This document shows positions 22,885-35,469 of a DNA stretch of 45,322 nt, piece by piece. This DNA is from Intoshia linei (taxonomy: Eukaryota; Orthonectida; Rhopaluridae). Every line of letters begins with the position of its first letter. The stretch's first letter is position 1. The notes beneath the pieces were generated by a model. It ran no database searches and had not been told where the DNA came from. It saw nothing but the letters and a program-made list of their open reading frames with translations. The stretch is from contig LWCA01000168.1 of the NCBI GenBank assembly GCA_001642005.1, forward strand, positions 1-45,322. Reading direction: 5' to 3'. The position numbers and the translations under genes were made by a program.

Positions 22885-23514
22885 TTATTAAGAGAAATGT
22901 ATTTATATATGATAAATGTATTTTCGCTCAAAGGTAAATTTAAAATAAATGATAATATGATTGTATCACGGCAGCAAATATTTTGAAAAACACACAAGTT
23001 GATCGCACTATATGACCTATATTTACAGTGTCCATGACATTTACCAAATAAGTCGCAATTTTCAATAGATTTAAATGTGTTTAGCAACAATATTTGAAAA
23101 ATATTCGTCTTGTTTATGTTTACATTATCAATTTGATTGTAAATGTGCTCTGTCATTGCATTTGTTGTATTTTTCTCAGTTTTGTATTTTTCAACTTTTC
23201 AGTAGTTTTTGTGGTTTGATTTTTGAATTTAATTGAATCTTTCCAAAATATATACATGATGCAAGTTCAGCAGAGTGATATTTAAGTTTTAATTCAATTT
23301 CGCAGTTTAAAGATTTGTTAATTTTTTTTAAATATCGTCCCATTTATTTATCTTAGACAGGTGCATTTGTTGTGGTATATTATTTTAAATTTATAGTTTC
23401 ATCTTTAGTCTACTTTTTTTAATGTTCAGATTTTATAAATGGTTATTTTTGTATGTAATAACTTGACTAAACTTATTTTGATAGATAATAGAAATAATAA
23501 TATTAACTAGGCTT
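22885..23514. other. AT-rich gap upstream of the pogo-derived gene
   Basis: It must hold the promoter and 5' UTR of the minus-strand gene starting at 22884. A minus-strand ORF at 22857-23156 overlaps that start in another frame; it has several cysteines but no recognisable domain, and I consider it chance. No repeat is identified. Confidence 0.35.
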
Positions 23515-23817
23515 TTTTATCGAGTTCGACAATTGGATTATGACTATCTTAAAATCTCTTTTAAAATTAGGCTAAAATTTTGGAACATTATAAAATGTGT
23601 ACATATATTTATCCCACAAACATTGTTTAAAGTTACAAACTACAATTATAAAAAAAAATTTTTTGGTATTATAGAATATACATCAATTTTACATTATGTA
23701 GCTGAACACGATTTATTAATATATAAACATTTTTCATTTTTTTCCACAAGCAAAGCAGGAATTTTAGTTTACGTAAAAAAAGTTAAAGAAAATATGAAAA
23801 TAAACTTAAATTTATAA
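23515..23817 (+). CDS. Unrecognised open reading frame, possible terminal exon
   Basis: After a TAG at 23511-23513 that could be a splice acceptor, a frame stays open for about 100 codons to the TAA at 23815. The Met-initiated part begins with the ATT-to-ATG region near 23533 and encodes 94 residues rich in Lys, Tyr, Phe and Ile, with SILHYVAEHDLLIYKHF in the middle. The peptide has no family resemblance that I recognise. In such AT-rich DNA an open frame of this size is notable but not decisive. It could be the last exon of a gene or chance. Confidence 0.2.
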   Translation, partial: FYRVRQLDYDYLKISFKIRLKFWNIIKCVHIFIPQTLFKVTNYNYKKKFFGIIEYTSILHYVAEHDLLIYKHFSFFSTSKAGILVYVKKVKENMKINLNL

Positions 23818-24200
23818 ATTTTTTGTTATACAATGTAAATGAGTTTTTACTGAAGGCGTCCATGTGCACCCCTTAGTGTTCTACAGATAAATTTTGGGGC
23901 TCTGTACGAACGAAACGGAATATTTTTGTTCGAAACACGATTAAAATTTAATCAAAAATTAATTAAATTAAGCTAAAGGTTAGTAACTAACCGTTAGTTA
24001 GTTAAAAACTTATACTTAACAATATCATGCTAGAAACTATGGAAAGAATCGATAGATGAAATTCTAGAAGCAAAAAATGAACCACGACCCCTTTGTATTC
24101 TAAATTCACATATACTATAAAAATGAAATGGAAAAATATGAAAAAATATTTATTACAACAATTAAAAATACGTAAGAAATTTTTCAAGTAAATTAAACAT

Positions 24201-27200
24201 TTAAACAAACATTTTGTAAACAAAAAGGGTGCTTTTAATGTTTTTTCGACATACAGGACATTCTTTAAAATTTATGGCACAAAGAGAACAACTAACATAA
24301 TGCCCACAATTATTAAAAACGACTTCAATATTTTTTTCACAACAAAACAGGCACAGTTCATTTTTCTTGATATCAAATTTTTTCATTTTTTCCTTTAAAA
24401 TATTTATTTTTTTATGTTTTTTTTCAATTAAGTATCTTGTTTTTAGATTTTTTTTTGTAGTGTAGCTAGATTTATCTGGCACTGAAATTTGTAAAACATA
24501 ATGATTGCCAATTTTGATAATTTGAGAATTATTAATATTGGTTGAATCATTCGAATGTATTGATACATCTGAAGATGTACTATCTGTTTCAATATCTTGC
24601 AGAGATGACGTTAAATCATTACATGTATTTTTATCATACAAGTATCTAGTTCGTGCTCTAGCTACTTGAGATTCAGTTTTATTAATGTCAAAAGTGTATT
24701 CATATTTTTCTTTATAATTTTCATACTTGTAAAATTTTTCTACTGCGCTAAATGACGCAATCGTCCTTAAACCTAATTTTAATGATTTTATTTTACGGGA
24801 TAGTGCACTTCGTCCCGGTAATATACAATTTTTTATTTCTATTGTTATGTGAGAACTTTGATAGAAACAGTGGTATTCTGTTATAGTTTTATAGGTTAAG
24901 TTAAGTATAAATCGATTCTTTGCGATTAAGTTGAAAAAATGTTTTTCGTTGTTCACTTTTATTCCAATTTTCAAATTTTTGCCACATATTGATATGGATT
25001 TCAATTGTCCGAGTTGAATTTTCCTAAAAATTTATTAAATATTAAATTGAATATTTAATAGGTATTTATTTTAATGTTTTAAACGTTTTACGAGCCCAGG
25101 AACCACAAACCATCCATCTGATACTGTTTGAAAATATTATAAACTGTGTATGATAATTTAAAACAGCTGACAGAGTCAATATTTTCCACAGGCGACGTGA
25201 GTTTTAAGAATTCAAAAATGTACTATCGTGTGAAGTAGAGCCATTAAAAAGGTACGCGTAATCGAATCAGAATCGTAACCAGAACCGGTAACCTGTTGGG
25301 TACGAACGGATATTTTTTTAAATATTGATGGACTAGGATAAGCGGGCCAAGGTAAAAACAGAAATTTTTTTATTTACTTGTATAAAATTTATTTGTATCG
25401 AACTGATTGTGCGTCGTTACTGTCTATGCGTAACGGTGATTGAATTAAAATTCAGATAAAATAGTGTCCATGATATACTAATCAGTGATTATAATCGGAT
25501 TAAATTTTTACGGTGGGTACGGGCGGTTATTGAAAAGTGACCCTATAATTCAATGAACCAAGCCTTGAACCCTAACACAATGATGTATACTAAGAATCAC
25601 CAAATGGTGACATGTAAATTCTATAACCGGGTAGATAACTTATATATTCACTCCACGTTTAACGACACAAAAAGATGTGGAACCGTGCTTTAAACCTCAA
25701 ATGACACCAAATATTAAAATAAAATGGTAAAACTTACACAGTCGACCAACTTGAATGTTTCAATTTAAAGACTAAATATGTTGGTTGAACGCAAATAATC
25801 ATGTCCGTATATAAAAAATTTTTCTTAGCAGACCAAGGAATTTTAAAAAGTTTGGCAATTTTCGCATTAATAATTGTTTTATAATCAAATATTAATTGCC
25901 CATATTCTGAGACATGCGAAATCAATTCGCACAGGTATATAGACAACTCATTTAAATTCAAACTACTAATGATTCCTTTGAAATTTTCCAACGAACCATC
26001 TAGATTAAAATATTGTTCTATAGTTTCCGAAGATGTGTTGTTTAAGTCTGTAAAAGTGGACACTGGATACAAATCTTCTGTTGGGATTAGAGTGCTACTA
26101 GATTGAATACCTTGAGTCCCAATTTGATACATATTATTGCGATGTGAATGATTTTTATTTTGGTTCACAAATATTACATTTGATCGTGTGTTGATATTAT
26201 TCAAAGTTATTGAAGATAAATTATGACTACTGTCATTCAGTTCGTTCAATCTTTTTAACATCATTTTTATTTTTCTCCATTCATCACCATTCAATAGTAT
26301 TGTTTCAGCGAATTCTCCGTTTGTATACTTGTTCAGTAGGCATTGTAGAAATATTTTTCTAAAATTTCAAAATAAATTTTAAAAAAATCACGTTATTTTA
26401 GGTCCGTCATTCGGTCCAGTCTTCTATTTCAAAAAAAATCTAATAATTTAAGTCAAGATGTCTCAATTGTGTCCGAGATATTAGTCGAATATTATATATT
26501 TTAAACACATACATTAAATCTAATCATACTTATTGTTATGTGAAAATATCAACTTTTAGTAACTTTAGTATTTTTTTAAAGTTTTAACTTTGAAGGTGCT
26601 AGATTTTCAGTATGAAATTTATTTTAATATTTGCACCGGAAAAAACTGAGTTAGAATTTTTAGTTTTCAATTTTCTGGGATTGTCAGTTTTCTCAATGGT
26701 TACACAGATATACACACACACATTTTGAGCAATAATTAATTCATATAAGGATGCAAAAAATCTTAATTACATATATGATTATAATTATAATTAGCCTATC
26801 GTATTTATATTTTGCAACGCACATTAAAATACAATTTTTATTCAAAAATTGAAATTTAGTAAACGTAAATTTAAATAACAAATTACCATTTTAGGAATTA
26901 AAATAAATTTCAAATTTATAATAATGAAGTTATATTTCAGTTTACAAAATCGCAAAAAATTTGTAATTTATAAACTTTATACTAAATTTAAGTAATATCG
27001 AAGAAACGGTATATAAAAAATGTAGAAATGAATTTATGAAACTGAAACACAGATTTTTGTATTTCAAATATAGAAGTTCAGTTTAATTTTTTTTTGTAAT
27101 TGTAGGATAAATATTTAAATTGACTGTCAATTCAAAAATTTGAAAAATATTAGTTGATAATACATTGTATATTAAAAATAATTTTTTATCTAGATCAATT

Positions 27201-28086
27201 AGAATAGGCTATATCAGATTAATTTTAAGATCATTAATTATTTTTTATTTTACTGAAATAATTTTCAAAAAAAAAATGAAATAAAAAAGAGTAACTAGTA
27301 AATGTTTTGACCCAGAAGTGGCAATTTTTTCAGATTAAAATTATATGTGTATGCTAACCGGAAATATAGCTGTATTAGTTGTGAATTTGAAAAAATTCTA
27401 AAACTTTTTTTCAAAGTAATAGCTAATTTGTTGTTTTGGTTTTGAAGGTGACGATTTTTTTTTTGAAATTTCTGAGATAAATTGTTTTGTCAATAAATCT
27501 TTACACACAAAGATAGACATACACACGTTTTTAGCAACTTTTACTTAATATACAGTGTATATTATACACACTTAATTTAAGAATAATGTAAGTAAGGATG
27601 ATATACAATATTATACATAATATACTATTCATATTAAAATTGGTATTACAATGTTGATTTGTCATGTACATTTCTTGGGGACACGAAAAATCGTACACCA
27701 AATTCCACTTGAAATATTTGAGCATAAGTGTTGATATTCTGCAAATTTATGAAATTGGATGACATTTTTTTCAGCTTTCTATTAATATAGACAACTTCGT
27801 TGTATAAATTATTTCTCGAATTTAACCAACAATTGTATTGATATGTTACACCTTGATGTTTATAATTCTTTGATTTGATACACAGGGAAAAATATTCTTC
27901 ATTATGTACCAATATTTTCAAACGATTACAAACCTGAAAATGTAAATTAATTGGTTAATTAAATCAATTAACATTTTAAAAAATAAATAAGATTACTTTA
28001 TGAAGAATTGTTGCTACCAAATCATATCTCGTAAATTTTTCCATTATTATCACATTATTTGGTAAAATAATATTTAAAGTCAACAT
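24201..28086 (-). CDS. dnr1: FERM-RING E3 ubiquitin ligase, Dnr1/MYLIP (IDOL) family, complete
   Basis: E3 ligase family whose vertebrate member MYLIP/IDOL ubiquitinates lipoprotein receptors; the fly member Dnr1 restrains caspase and immune signalling. Four exons join in frame: 27997-28086 (ATG at 28086), 27650-27933, 25738-26358 and 24201-25023 (stop TAA), 605 residues. Exons 1-2 form the FERM N-lobe (VCNRLKILVHNEEYFSLCI, NCWLNSRNN, FGVRFFVSP). Exon 3 starts the middle lobe (KIFLQCLLNKYTNGEFAETI), then has an Asn/Ser-rich insert of roughly 90 residues. Exon 4 gives the C-lobe (YKTITEYHCFYQ, EYTFDINKTESQVARARTRY), a lysine-rich helix, and a C-terminal C3HC4 RING (CLFCCEKN, NNCGHYVSCSLC, CPVCRKNIK). 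The order matches MYLIP throughout. The insert resembles insect Dnr1 more than the compact vertebrate protein. Introns are 63, 1291 and 714 nt. Confidence 0.9.
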
Positions 28087-30080
28087 ATTTACTAAAAATT
28101 ATGAATTATATATAAGTAAACGGTACAATTAAAATAAATGAATAATACAATGTCAAACTTTGAACGTACTTTCTTTATTTAAATGGAGATTATGAGGTCA
28201 CTTGATAATTTTGAACGTAATAGTTAATTTGGTTAATTTGTACACTGTGAATGTGAATTCAGTTGATACATTTATGGTGAAATGAATAATTTCATTTTAG
28301 ACATTAAGTAGTTGGATTTAAATTGAAAGCGAAATTGGCCATCGTACTTGTTTTCATGTGGATTACATTGATATATTGCACTGATTGTACAGTGACCGCA
28401 TGTAGTCCGGCTTATAATTTATTCATACAGGATTAGCTAAAGTTGTTGACTCTGTACTAAATATTATTATGTTGGTAACACATGTACTGTATCGTGAATC
28501 AGTGTTGACTTAAATCAATTTGTGAGTTAGTAATACAATTATATGGAAATGTCACATATTCACAATTTGTGATGCATAATTCCAATAATTGAAACATTTT
28601 GAAATATTAATTAAAATTAAAATATAAGTCATATATTGCTTATTTTAATTTATTAATACATTTTATAAAAGGCTAATATTAAGGTTAACATTACATTTTA
28701 TGATATAAAAAGGCAGTTTTGTAATAATGTGACTGTGTATCAAAAATAAACAATGTTTACATTTTTAAATTTATACATTTTCTTAAGGTTTTATTTACGA
28801 TTAATACTTGTCCTTATTTTATTAAAGCATAAACTAAAGGTGAAGTTTATAAAGATAATTGAAAAATTAAGTAAAGGTGTAAATATGGGAAATCGGGAGC
28901 TGTACCGTATTGATATTGATATTATAAGAATTGACGTCTAAGTAAATTTCGTGTTTGGATGTGATTAAATTAAATATGGATTAAATGTAAAACAATAGTT
29001 ATCTATACTAACAATTTTACTTAAATTAATCTTGAGTAATACAAAATAAAGATTAGCACTAAAATGAGCTAATGATTTGTAGGAAAATTTCGGACAATTA
29101 AATAATTTGTATCAAATTACCAAAGTTTATCTGAAAAAAATGAATGATTAACAAAAATAATATATTCATTGAATATATTAAATTATTAATTATTATAAAC
29201 CGTTGTCATAATTATTTAAAATGTTCCATACGACTGTTTTTTACAATACTTTATTAATTACTTATATATAATTGAATGTTTGTGTGTTACCGTTTATTTA
29301 AACAATTTTCAATTTTAAAAATGAAAAAAGTCTACAAGTGAACAAATCATAAATTTTGTGATAGTTTTAAAAATCATAAGCATTATCATAAATCACAATC
29401 CCAAAAAAGTGCATTTTCACAATCATAATCCCAGATTACTTTTTTTTAAATATTAAATTAGTTCTACAATTTTAAAAAATACAGATGATACCGTTATCTC
29501 CACTTTGTTAACACACAAAATATTTGAATTTTTAAAAATTACTACATATGTTTAATTTTATTTATTCTGAGATTTATGTTATTTTTCACTTTTTTTAGTG
29601 TTGTAACTAATTTAATTGTTTTGAACCATTTCACTGTCTGTGTATTCTATACTATACACGTCTGTTTATTCTATGATATACACAGCATAATTTTGAAAAA
29701 CTTTATTCTTTTATTTTCATACATTTTCACATAAGTAATTTAAAAATAATACAAGTTTAAATTAAAATATAAATTCCAGACGTGTGGTGATAGTACATAA
29801 AATTACATCAGACAGTGAAAGAGTTAGTCATACACTCGTTGTCTATAATAAACTAAAAAATTCATCTTAAAATTAAAAAGTCGGCGTTCGCAGAGCTGGA
29901 TACTGTTTGTATATTTTTCAATAATAAAAAAATACAATATATACAATATAGTTAGCACCATCTTAATTTAATTTATAAATTTTATATTAACCAACATTAC
30001 CATACCTACCATTTTTTTGAATTCAAAAATTCCAAAATTTTCAATATTCCATTTTAAATTTATTATTTCAAATTAAGTAC
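28087..30080. promoter_or_regulatory. Divergent gap between Dnr1 (-) and MED21 (+)
   Basis: About 2 kb of AT-rich sequence should hold both promoters. A small plus-strand ORF (28753-28941) encodes a hydrophobic N-terminus and a short basic tail but lacks any recognisable motif; I do not call it a gene. No terminal repeats found. Confidence 0.4.
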
Positions 30081-32419
30081 ATGAAAGATAGACTGAGTCA
30101 ACTAGCTTATTCAACAAATCAAGTAATATTTTACATTTTAATTTTACTCCTACTGCTTTTGGATGAATTTAGACAACTTACCATGTAGCTTAGCTTACTT
30201 TTTACTTGGTTTACATAGTTATTTTTCTTATTTAATAAATAATTTATTGATAACGTATTGATACGCTTTCGAATTTATCCTAACTTATATAAAAGGCTAC
30301 GCTATTTTTGTTTGTGTATGTGACTTTAATGAAATAACTACCACTCTTAGAATTTTTTAAAGGCCTTATTTCAATTACAGTTTTTTCCGGGACGTATAAT
30401 AAGATAAATTTCAATCTCCCAATTTCACATCTTACGGGTCAAAAACCCCTGTTGTCCCTCTTTTTGAAAATCAAAAGAATTGGAGAATTTAAAAAAATAT
30501 ATACGCTGATGCAGATTTTAAAATCATAAACATTATCATAATTTTAAATGCTGATGCGGATTTTAAAATCATAAACATTATCATAAATTTAAATTTAAAA
30601 AAATACACTGATGCGGATTTTAAAATCATAAACATTATCATAAATTTAAATTTAAAAAAATTACATCATCCGGACTAAAACCCTAAATTACCCTTCTTTT
30701 TTTAATGAAAACAACCCTAGAATTTCAAAACATTTATAGGTGACACAGTTGTATCTTGTTAAAACCCACAAAAAATTTCAATCCGAATAAATGACTTCAC
30801 GGTCAAAAAAGCATTTTAGTATTCATATATTTTTTTTCCGAGATATTTTATTAAAACAAAAAATGTGAAATAATTAACAGTCCGAAAATTAAAAAAATAA
30901 AAGATTATTTTGATAAAGCTTATTCCAGTTGATATAAATACAAAAATTCAATCCGAGAAATCTACGAATTCCCGATGAAAAATAATTTTTAATATATTAT
31001 CAACCAATATTTTTTAAATATTTCAATTAAAATAAAAATTTAAAATGTAAATATTGATCTTACAATTTCAAAAAAAATGTGCATTGATATTGTATATTAT
31101 CATTTATAGATCAACGATAAAAATTTTCAACTGATATTTTTAACTTTTTGTCTAAAATTTCGACAATAAATCGATTAAACAATGTATAGGTGTCCCATTT
31201 TTAAATAAGGCATACTGCTGACTCTCCATGGCCATGGTGTAACCGTATATACGATATACAATTGTATCGGAAAAAACGTAAAATTATTATTAAGCCTTAC
31301 ACAAAAACTCTAAGTTGACAGATATTATGAACGAAATGAAATTTTGAAAAAAGTGGTCTACTTTTCACAACTAGAGCATGGTTCATTTAATCTGTCACTA
31401 CTATATGAATAAAAATAAAAACCACTAACATACAATTAAGCTGGCTATAATGATGGCAAATTCAATTGGATTGGTAACGGAAAATGCAAAACCTGTTAAA
31501 TTTGAAGGTTATGACAAGCACACACCTTTGAATAATGATAATAAAACAAACGAAGGTATTTTTTAATTACATTGTAACGTCATAAATAACTAGATATAAA
31601 TAAAATTTGGACAATTAGTACCCCAGTAATTAGTTTTTCATTTTCTTTCTAATTTTTCTATACATTATATTTTTTATTAACCTCAGACTGGTATACTTTG
31701 CATTCAATTTAGACTATACAAAACTTTTTTCAAAACTTATAACAAGAACCGCTAATGATATTGAAACATTAATAAATTCTTTACCCGATGAACCTGGAGA
31801 TAATCAAGTAATTATTAAAAATTTTGGCAGTTAAAGGTTAAATAAGTATTATTAAAATTCTTTTTCATTTTGTACCGAGAAATTTTAAACATGGGTGATT
31901 GTTAAACTTAACACCAACATAAAGGCGTATGGTAAATTTTAGTATATCTTTGTTTTACGCTCGTATACTTTTTATTAAATGAGTTAAAATTTACGTTAAT
32001 ATTTAAGTTGTACAGTGGAATCGACTTATAATAACATTTTTTGTATGTATAACAGTTTAGAATTATTTTTGTCTTGGTTTTTCCATTTAACGACAGACCC
32101 ATTTAAGAATTTGTTTACGTCAGAAACTTAATTAATTTTCATATGAGTAGTTCTTACTTATATAAAGTAAAACTTCCTAAAATGTGCATCTCTGTAACCA
32201 TTTATTGAGATGACTGACAGTATTGTTAACAGTATAAATTTATTACTTTTAATTTAATTTTAGAATATGACTATGATGACATTACAAAGTGAACAAGCTG
32301 ACATTTCGAAAAAATTAAATCAACTTAAAGTTCACGTAGAAAAGGTGCATGATGAAGTTGATTCAAATATTAATGTTGTTTGCGACTTATATTTACTTAC
32401 AGATAAAAATAAAAATTAA
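30081..32419 (+). CDS. MED21: Mediator complex subunit 21 (MED21/SRB7), complete
   Basis: Small coiled-coil subunit of the Mediator middle module that pairs with MED7 and links activators to RNA polymerase II. Four exons join in frame: 30081-30122 (ATG), 31441-31555, 31713-31807 and 32264-32419 (stop TAA), 135 residues against about 144 in human. Exon 1 gives MKDRLSQLAYSTNQ, the expected short N-terminal helix. Exon 2 continues LAIMMANSIG. Exon 3 has the family signature YTKLFSKLITRTANDIETLI followed by NSLPDEP. Exon 4 is a heptad-like helix (LQSEQADISKKL, VEKVHDEVDSNI). The start was chosen because this small exon with its gtaata donor restores the conserved N-terminus in frame. The first intron (1318 nt) carries an inserted repeat. 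It converges on the Wnt gene with 267 bp between stops. Confidence 0.92.
30310..31020 (+). repeat. Interspersed repeat in MED21 intron 1, with an internal tandem triplication
   Basis: It matches the foldback arms at 4640-5160 and 5690-5930 over most of its length (ATAACTACCA, GTTTTTTCC, AGCTTATTCCAGTTGATA). Inside, a unit beginning CTGATGC and containing ATTTTAAAATCATAAACATT occurs three times, at about 30506, 30551 and 30607, spaced 45 and 56-57 bp. The other copies have one unit. No coding capacity and no clear terminal inverted repeat. Confidence 0.7.
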
Positions 32420-32686
32420 AATGTATTGTTTTATAATCAGTACAATTATATATTTCTCAATCAGTTTACGGAGGTTTTTGAGCTTATGGAAACATTTTTT
32501 AATTTAATCAGGTGTTATCAAAACGTTTGCTGGTCCAGTTTTACAATTTAATAGGTAAGTAATTTCTTAATCTAACAATTAACAAGCCATTATAATGAAT
32601 AGAATGGTGTAACTTTGATTTGGATAAATAAGTATAACATTTATTACAGTATTTACATGTCAGGTATATATTTTCATATAAAAAAA

Positions 32687-35469
32687 TTAATTGCAAAATG
32701 CTTTCCTATTGACAATTTTGCGTGTAAGACATTCAGTACGACAGCACCATACAAAATGACATCCATATTGTTCGGTTGTTTCAATTAATTCAATTCTATA
32801 TCCTTTATTGCAACATATAATTTCGCAATTATTGGAATGTGTTCTAAATAAAACTTTTCTTTATTGCCTTAAATGAATATATTAGGAACCCAAAATAATT
32901 TAAATTATTTTTATCCAAACTAAAACAATTGTGTATATAAAAAGTACCTATTGAGGCTACATTCCCTATTGGTAGCAGAGGTAACATAGTTTAATGCATA
33001 TCTTCTATATTTAGATTTTTTTAAATTTAAGTCTGTAGGCATGTATGATATTGCGCAATTATTGATATTATTAAAGTAAACAAGATTGTCGTTAGGTATT
33101 TTGTATTTAATTTTATCATTGTTAATTTCGGCCCCATCAGAAATTTGAACTAAAGAATTTTTTTTTATTTTTTTGACTCGAATTGCCAAATCAAATTTAT
33201 TTTTTATTATTTCTGCAATTTTGGTAAATGATGCCATTTCTCTATGACACATTTTCAAAGAACATGATCCAGATATACCATAGCATTTACATTTGGTTTC
33301 AATCGATTTTTTTACTACCTAGTAATTTTTGAAATTTTGAAATTAATTTCATTATATACCTCTCTACCAATTTTATAATTCCACAAATTTATTAGTCCAT
33401 TTTGAGTGTTTGGGTTTTCTAAAGTGTCTAATATTCTCGTCGAAAATCGTTCGCCATAATTAACGTCGTCCGAACAGGAACCCCATTGAAAATTTATTCC
33501 ATTGTTTCGCAGTTTCATGCTTTCATCACATCCACATTGTGATATTAAAGCTGAGGAACATGCTGAAGTCATACTGTACATTGTTGCTGCAGCTGTTAAT
33601 GCGTAAATGAATGCTTTTTCTGGGCTATCTAAATTTGAAAAATAATAAAAAAACTATGAAAATATTAAGTATTAAAGTAATTAGTTTTAACCTTTTTTAA
33701 TCAACTAAATTAACTTAATACATTATCTATTTATGAATTTGAAAAATTTCGTAAAAAAATTAATTTAGATTTACAAATTTATTGTAAAAATATTACCCTT
33801 TAATCTACAAATTTTATATATTTTTTTAAATTTTAAAAAGTGACGCTTGATTCAAAAACCATTGCATAAAAAAGTTTACATACATGTATTAATTATAAAT
33901 ATAATCATTTAAATTTAAATTTTTGAATAATTTCAAAAATTTTAACCGCTTTATAATGAAATAACAAATTTCTTAAATCTGACAATTCAAGTGTAAATTT
34001 GATGGTTATGAATTTTATTTTGAAATGTGATTGACATTTTTATTAGAAATAGCGAAAAATTTATGCAATGTGAAATTTCAACATAATCGCAAGGTGCCGA
34101 CATTTATTTTTCACATTATGGTCCTTATTATACGATTAATGAATTGGATTGTTTGTTTTTTTATAATATCATTATTTATTAATGGTATTTCCATTCAATA
34201 TATTATTATAATTAAGTTAATAAAAATATTGTTAAAAAAGTGACATATTTTATCAATTGTTATGATAAACTAACAAACACCTGTTTTGTTTAAGTTTCCA
34301 GTTGTAGCGTTGATATGAAATTTACAATATAAAAATTGAAATTTGAAATTTAAAATAATTTTTGTTAATGGTTTTATTTTACCAATTTTTTCATTGAAAT
34401 CCTAAGGGAAAAATACATCATGATCAAATTTTGAGTAGAGAAATCTCTAAGAGTGTGATTTTTAATGCGTATTTACATTTTCGTTAATTTTTTATCAATT
34501 CAAAAATTTAATTTAATTTAATGATAAACCCCTAATTATTGTAAACACGAGGCATATTGCCCTAGTTCTCTTTATGGCCCTATCATGATTTTGAAAAAAA
34601 ATCAATTTTATTTGATATTTAAATGGCATTGACCATTTTAGATAAAAAATTTAAAATTGTCAAAAACATTAAATTTTATTTAGTCACTAAATCATAATGC
34701 ATATTATTTACATATTCATATTTTATAATATGACATTTTAATTAGACATTGTTAGTGTTTTTGGAATAATTATAAAATGGGATAAATCAGATAATGATCT
34801 CTAATCAATTAACAAATTAATTGAACATTACACTATATATCATAGCTGTCAAATTGTATTGTGAAAATATTTGCCCTATAGGAAAATTCTCATGTTTATG
34901 TAAATTGTACATTGTCCTTGTAAAAGAAGCTAAAAATTTTTGTCAATTCTGTAGTTTGTGTTGATAAATTTATGGTAAAATACAAATTTTTGGATTTTTA
35001 AATGTAAGAATTAAAAATTACTTGAAGAAGTGATGAATTTGATATTATGTCTTTCCAATGCATATGTACAATTCCAAGGGTTTAATTTTAATTGATTTTG
35101 GCATTGAATAAGACTAAAATGAGCAGCTTTGAAAATAATTTCAGGAAATTTGTTCATTTGTTTGCATAGATTTGAGTGATTTTGACCAATAAACCCAATG
35201 TCTTTACATGTTAATTGATGGGTGGGTATTATGTTGTCAAAATCATTAATTCTATTTCTGAGAATATTGTCCGAGTTTATAAATTCAGAAAATTTATTAA
35301 CGTTCTGTTTTTGATTAATTAGCATTTTTTTCACTTTTTCTATTCCATCCTTGTAATTTATTTGCCTATTAAATAATATTAAACATTGACAATTTTTTAT
35401 CAATTACCACCAAATTGATTCCACTTTCACTATGATTATAAGAGCGTAGGTCATTATTGATAAATTCAT
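32687..35469 (-). CDS. Secreted Wnt ligand, divergent (closest to Wnt11 by eye), complete
   Basis: Lipid-modified secreted glycoprotein signalling through Frizzled receptors. Five exons join in frame: 35408-35469 (ATG at 35469), 35022-35365, 33360-33628, 32948-33318 and 32687-32843 (stop TAA), 400 residues. Residues 1-20 form a hydrophobic signal peptide (MNLSIMTYALIIIV). Exon 2 has the early Wnt block (LTCKDIGFIG, LCKQM, CQNQLKLNPWNC). Exon 3 has EKAFIYALTAA, QCGCDE and WGSCSDDVNYGERFS. Exon 4 opens VVKKSIETKCKCYGISGSCS, where the second Ser after CYGI is the acyl-acceptor site. Exon 5 has THSNNCEIICC and GCHFVWCC. Subfamily rests on EIIFKAAHFSLIQC and RFSTRIL-like similarity to Wnt11; Wnt16 or WntA remain possible. 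Several C-terminal cysteines are missing. Introns are 42, 1393, 41 and 104 nt. Confidence 0.9.

Noticed and set aside
22857-23156. Cysteine-containing minus-strand ORF that might be a small secreted peptide
   Set aside because: It overlaps the start of the pogo-derived gene in a different frame, has no signal peptide and no recognisable cysteine pattern.
28753-28941. Possible small membrane protein on the plus strand
   Set aside because: The hydrophobic start is typical of translated AT-rich DNA and nothing else supports a gene.
30506-30665. Regular repeats considered as a CRISPR array
   Set aside because: Only three AT-rich units of uneven spacing with no unique spacers, in a eukaryotic intron.
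34031-34243. Hydrophobic 70-residue ORF in the Wnt intron
   Set aside because: No start context, motif or splice relation; likely chance.
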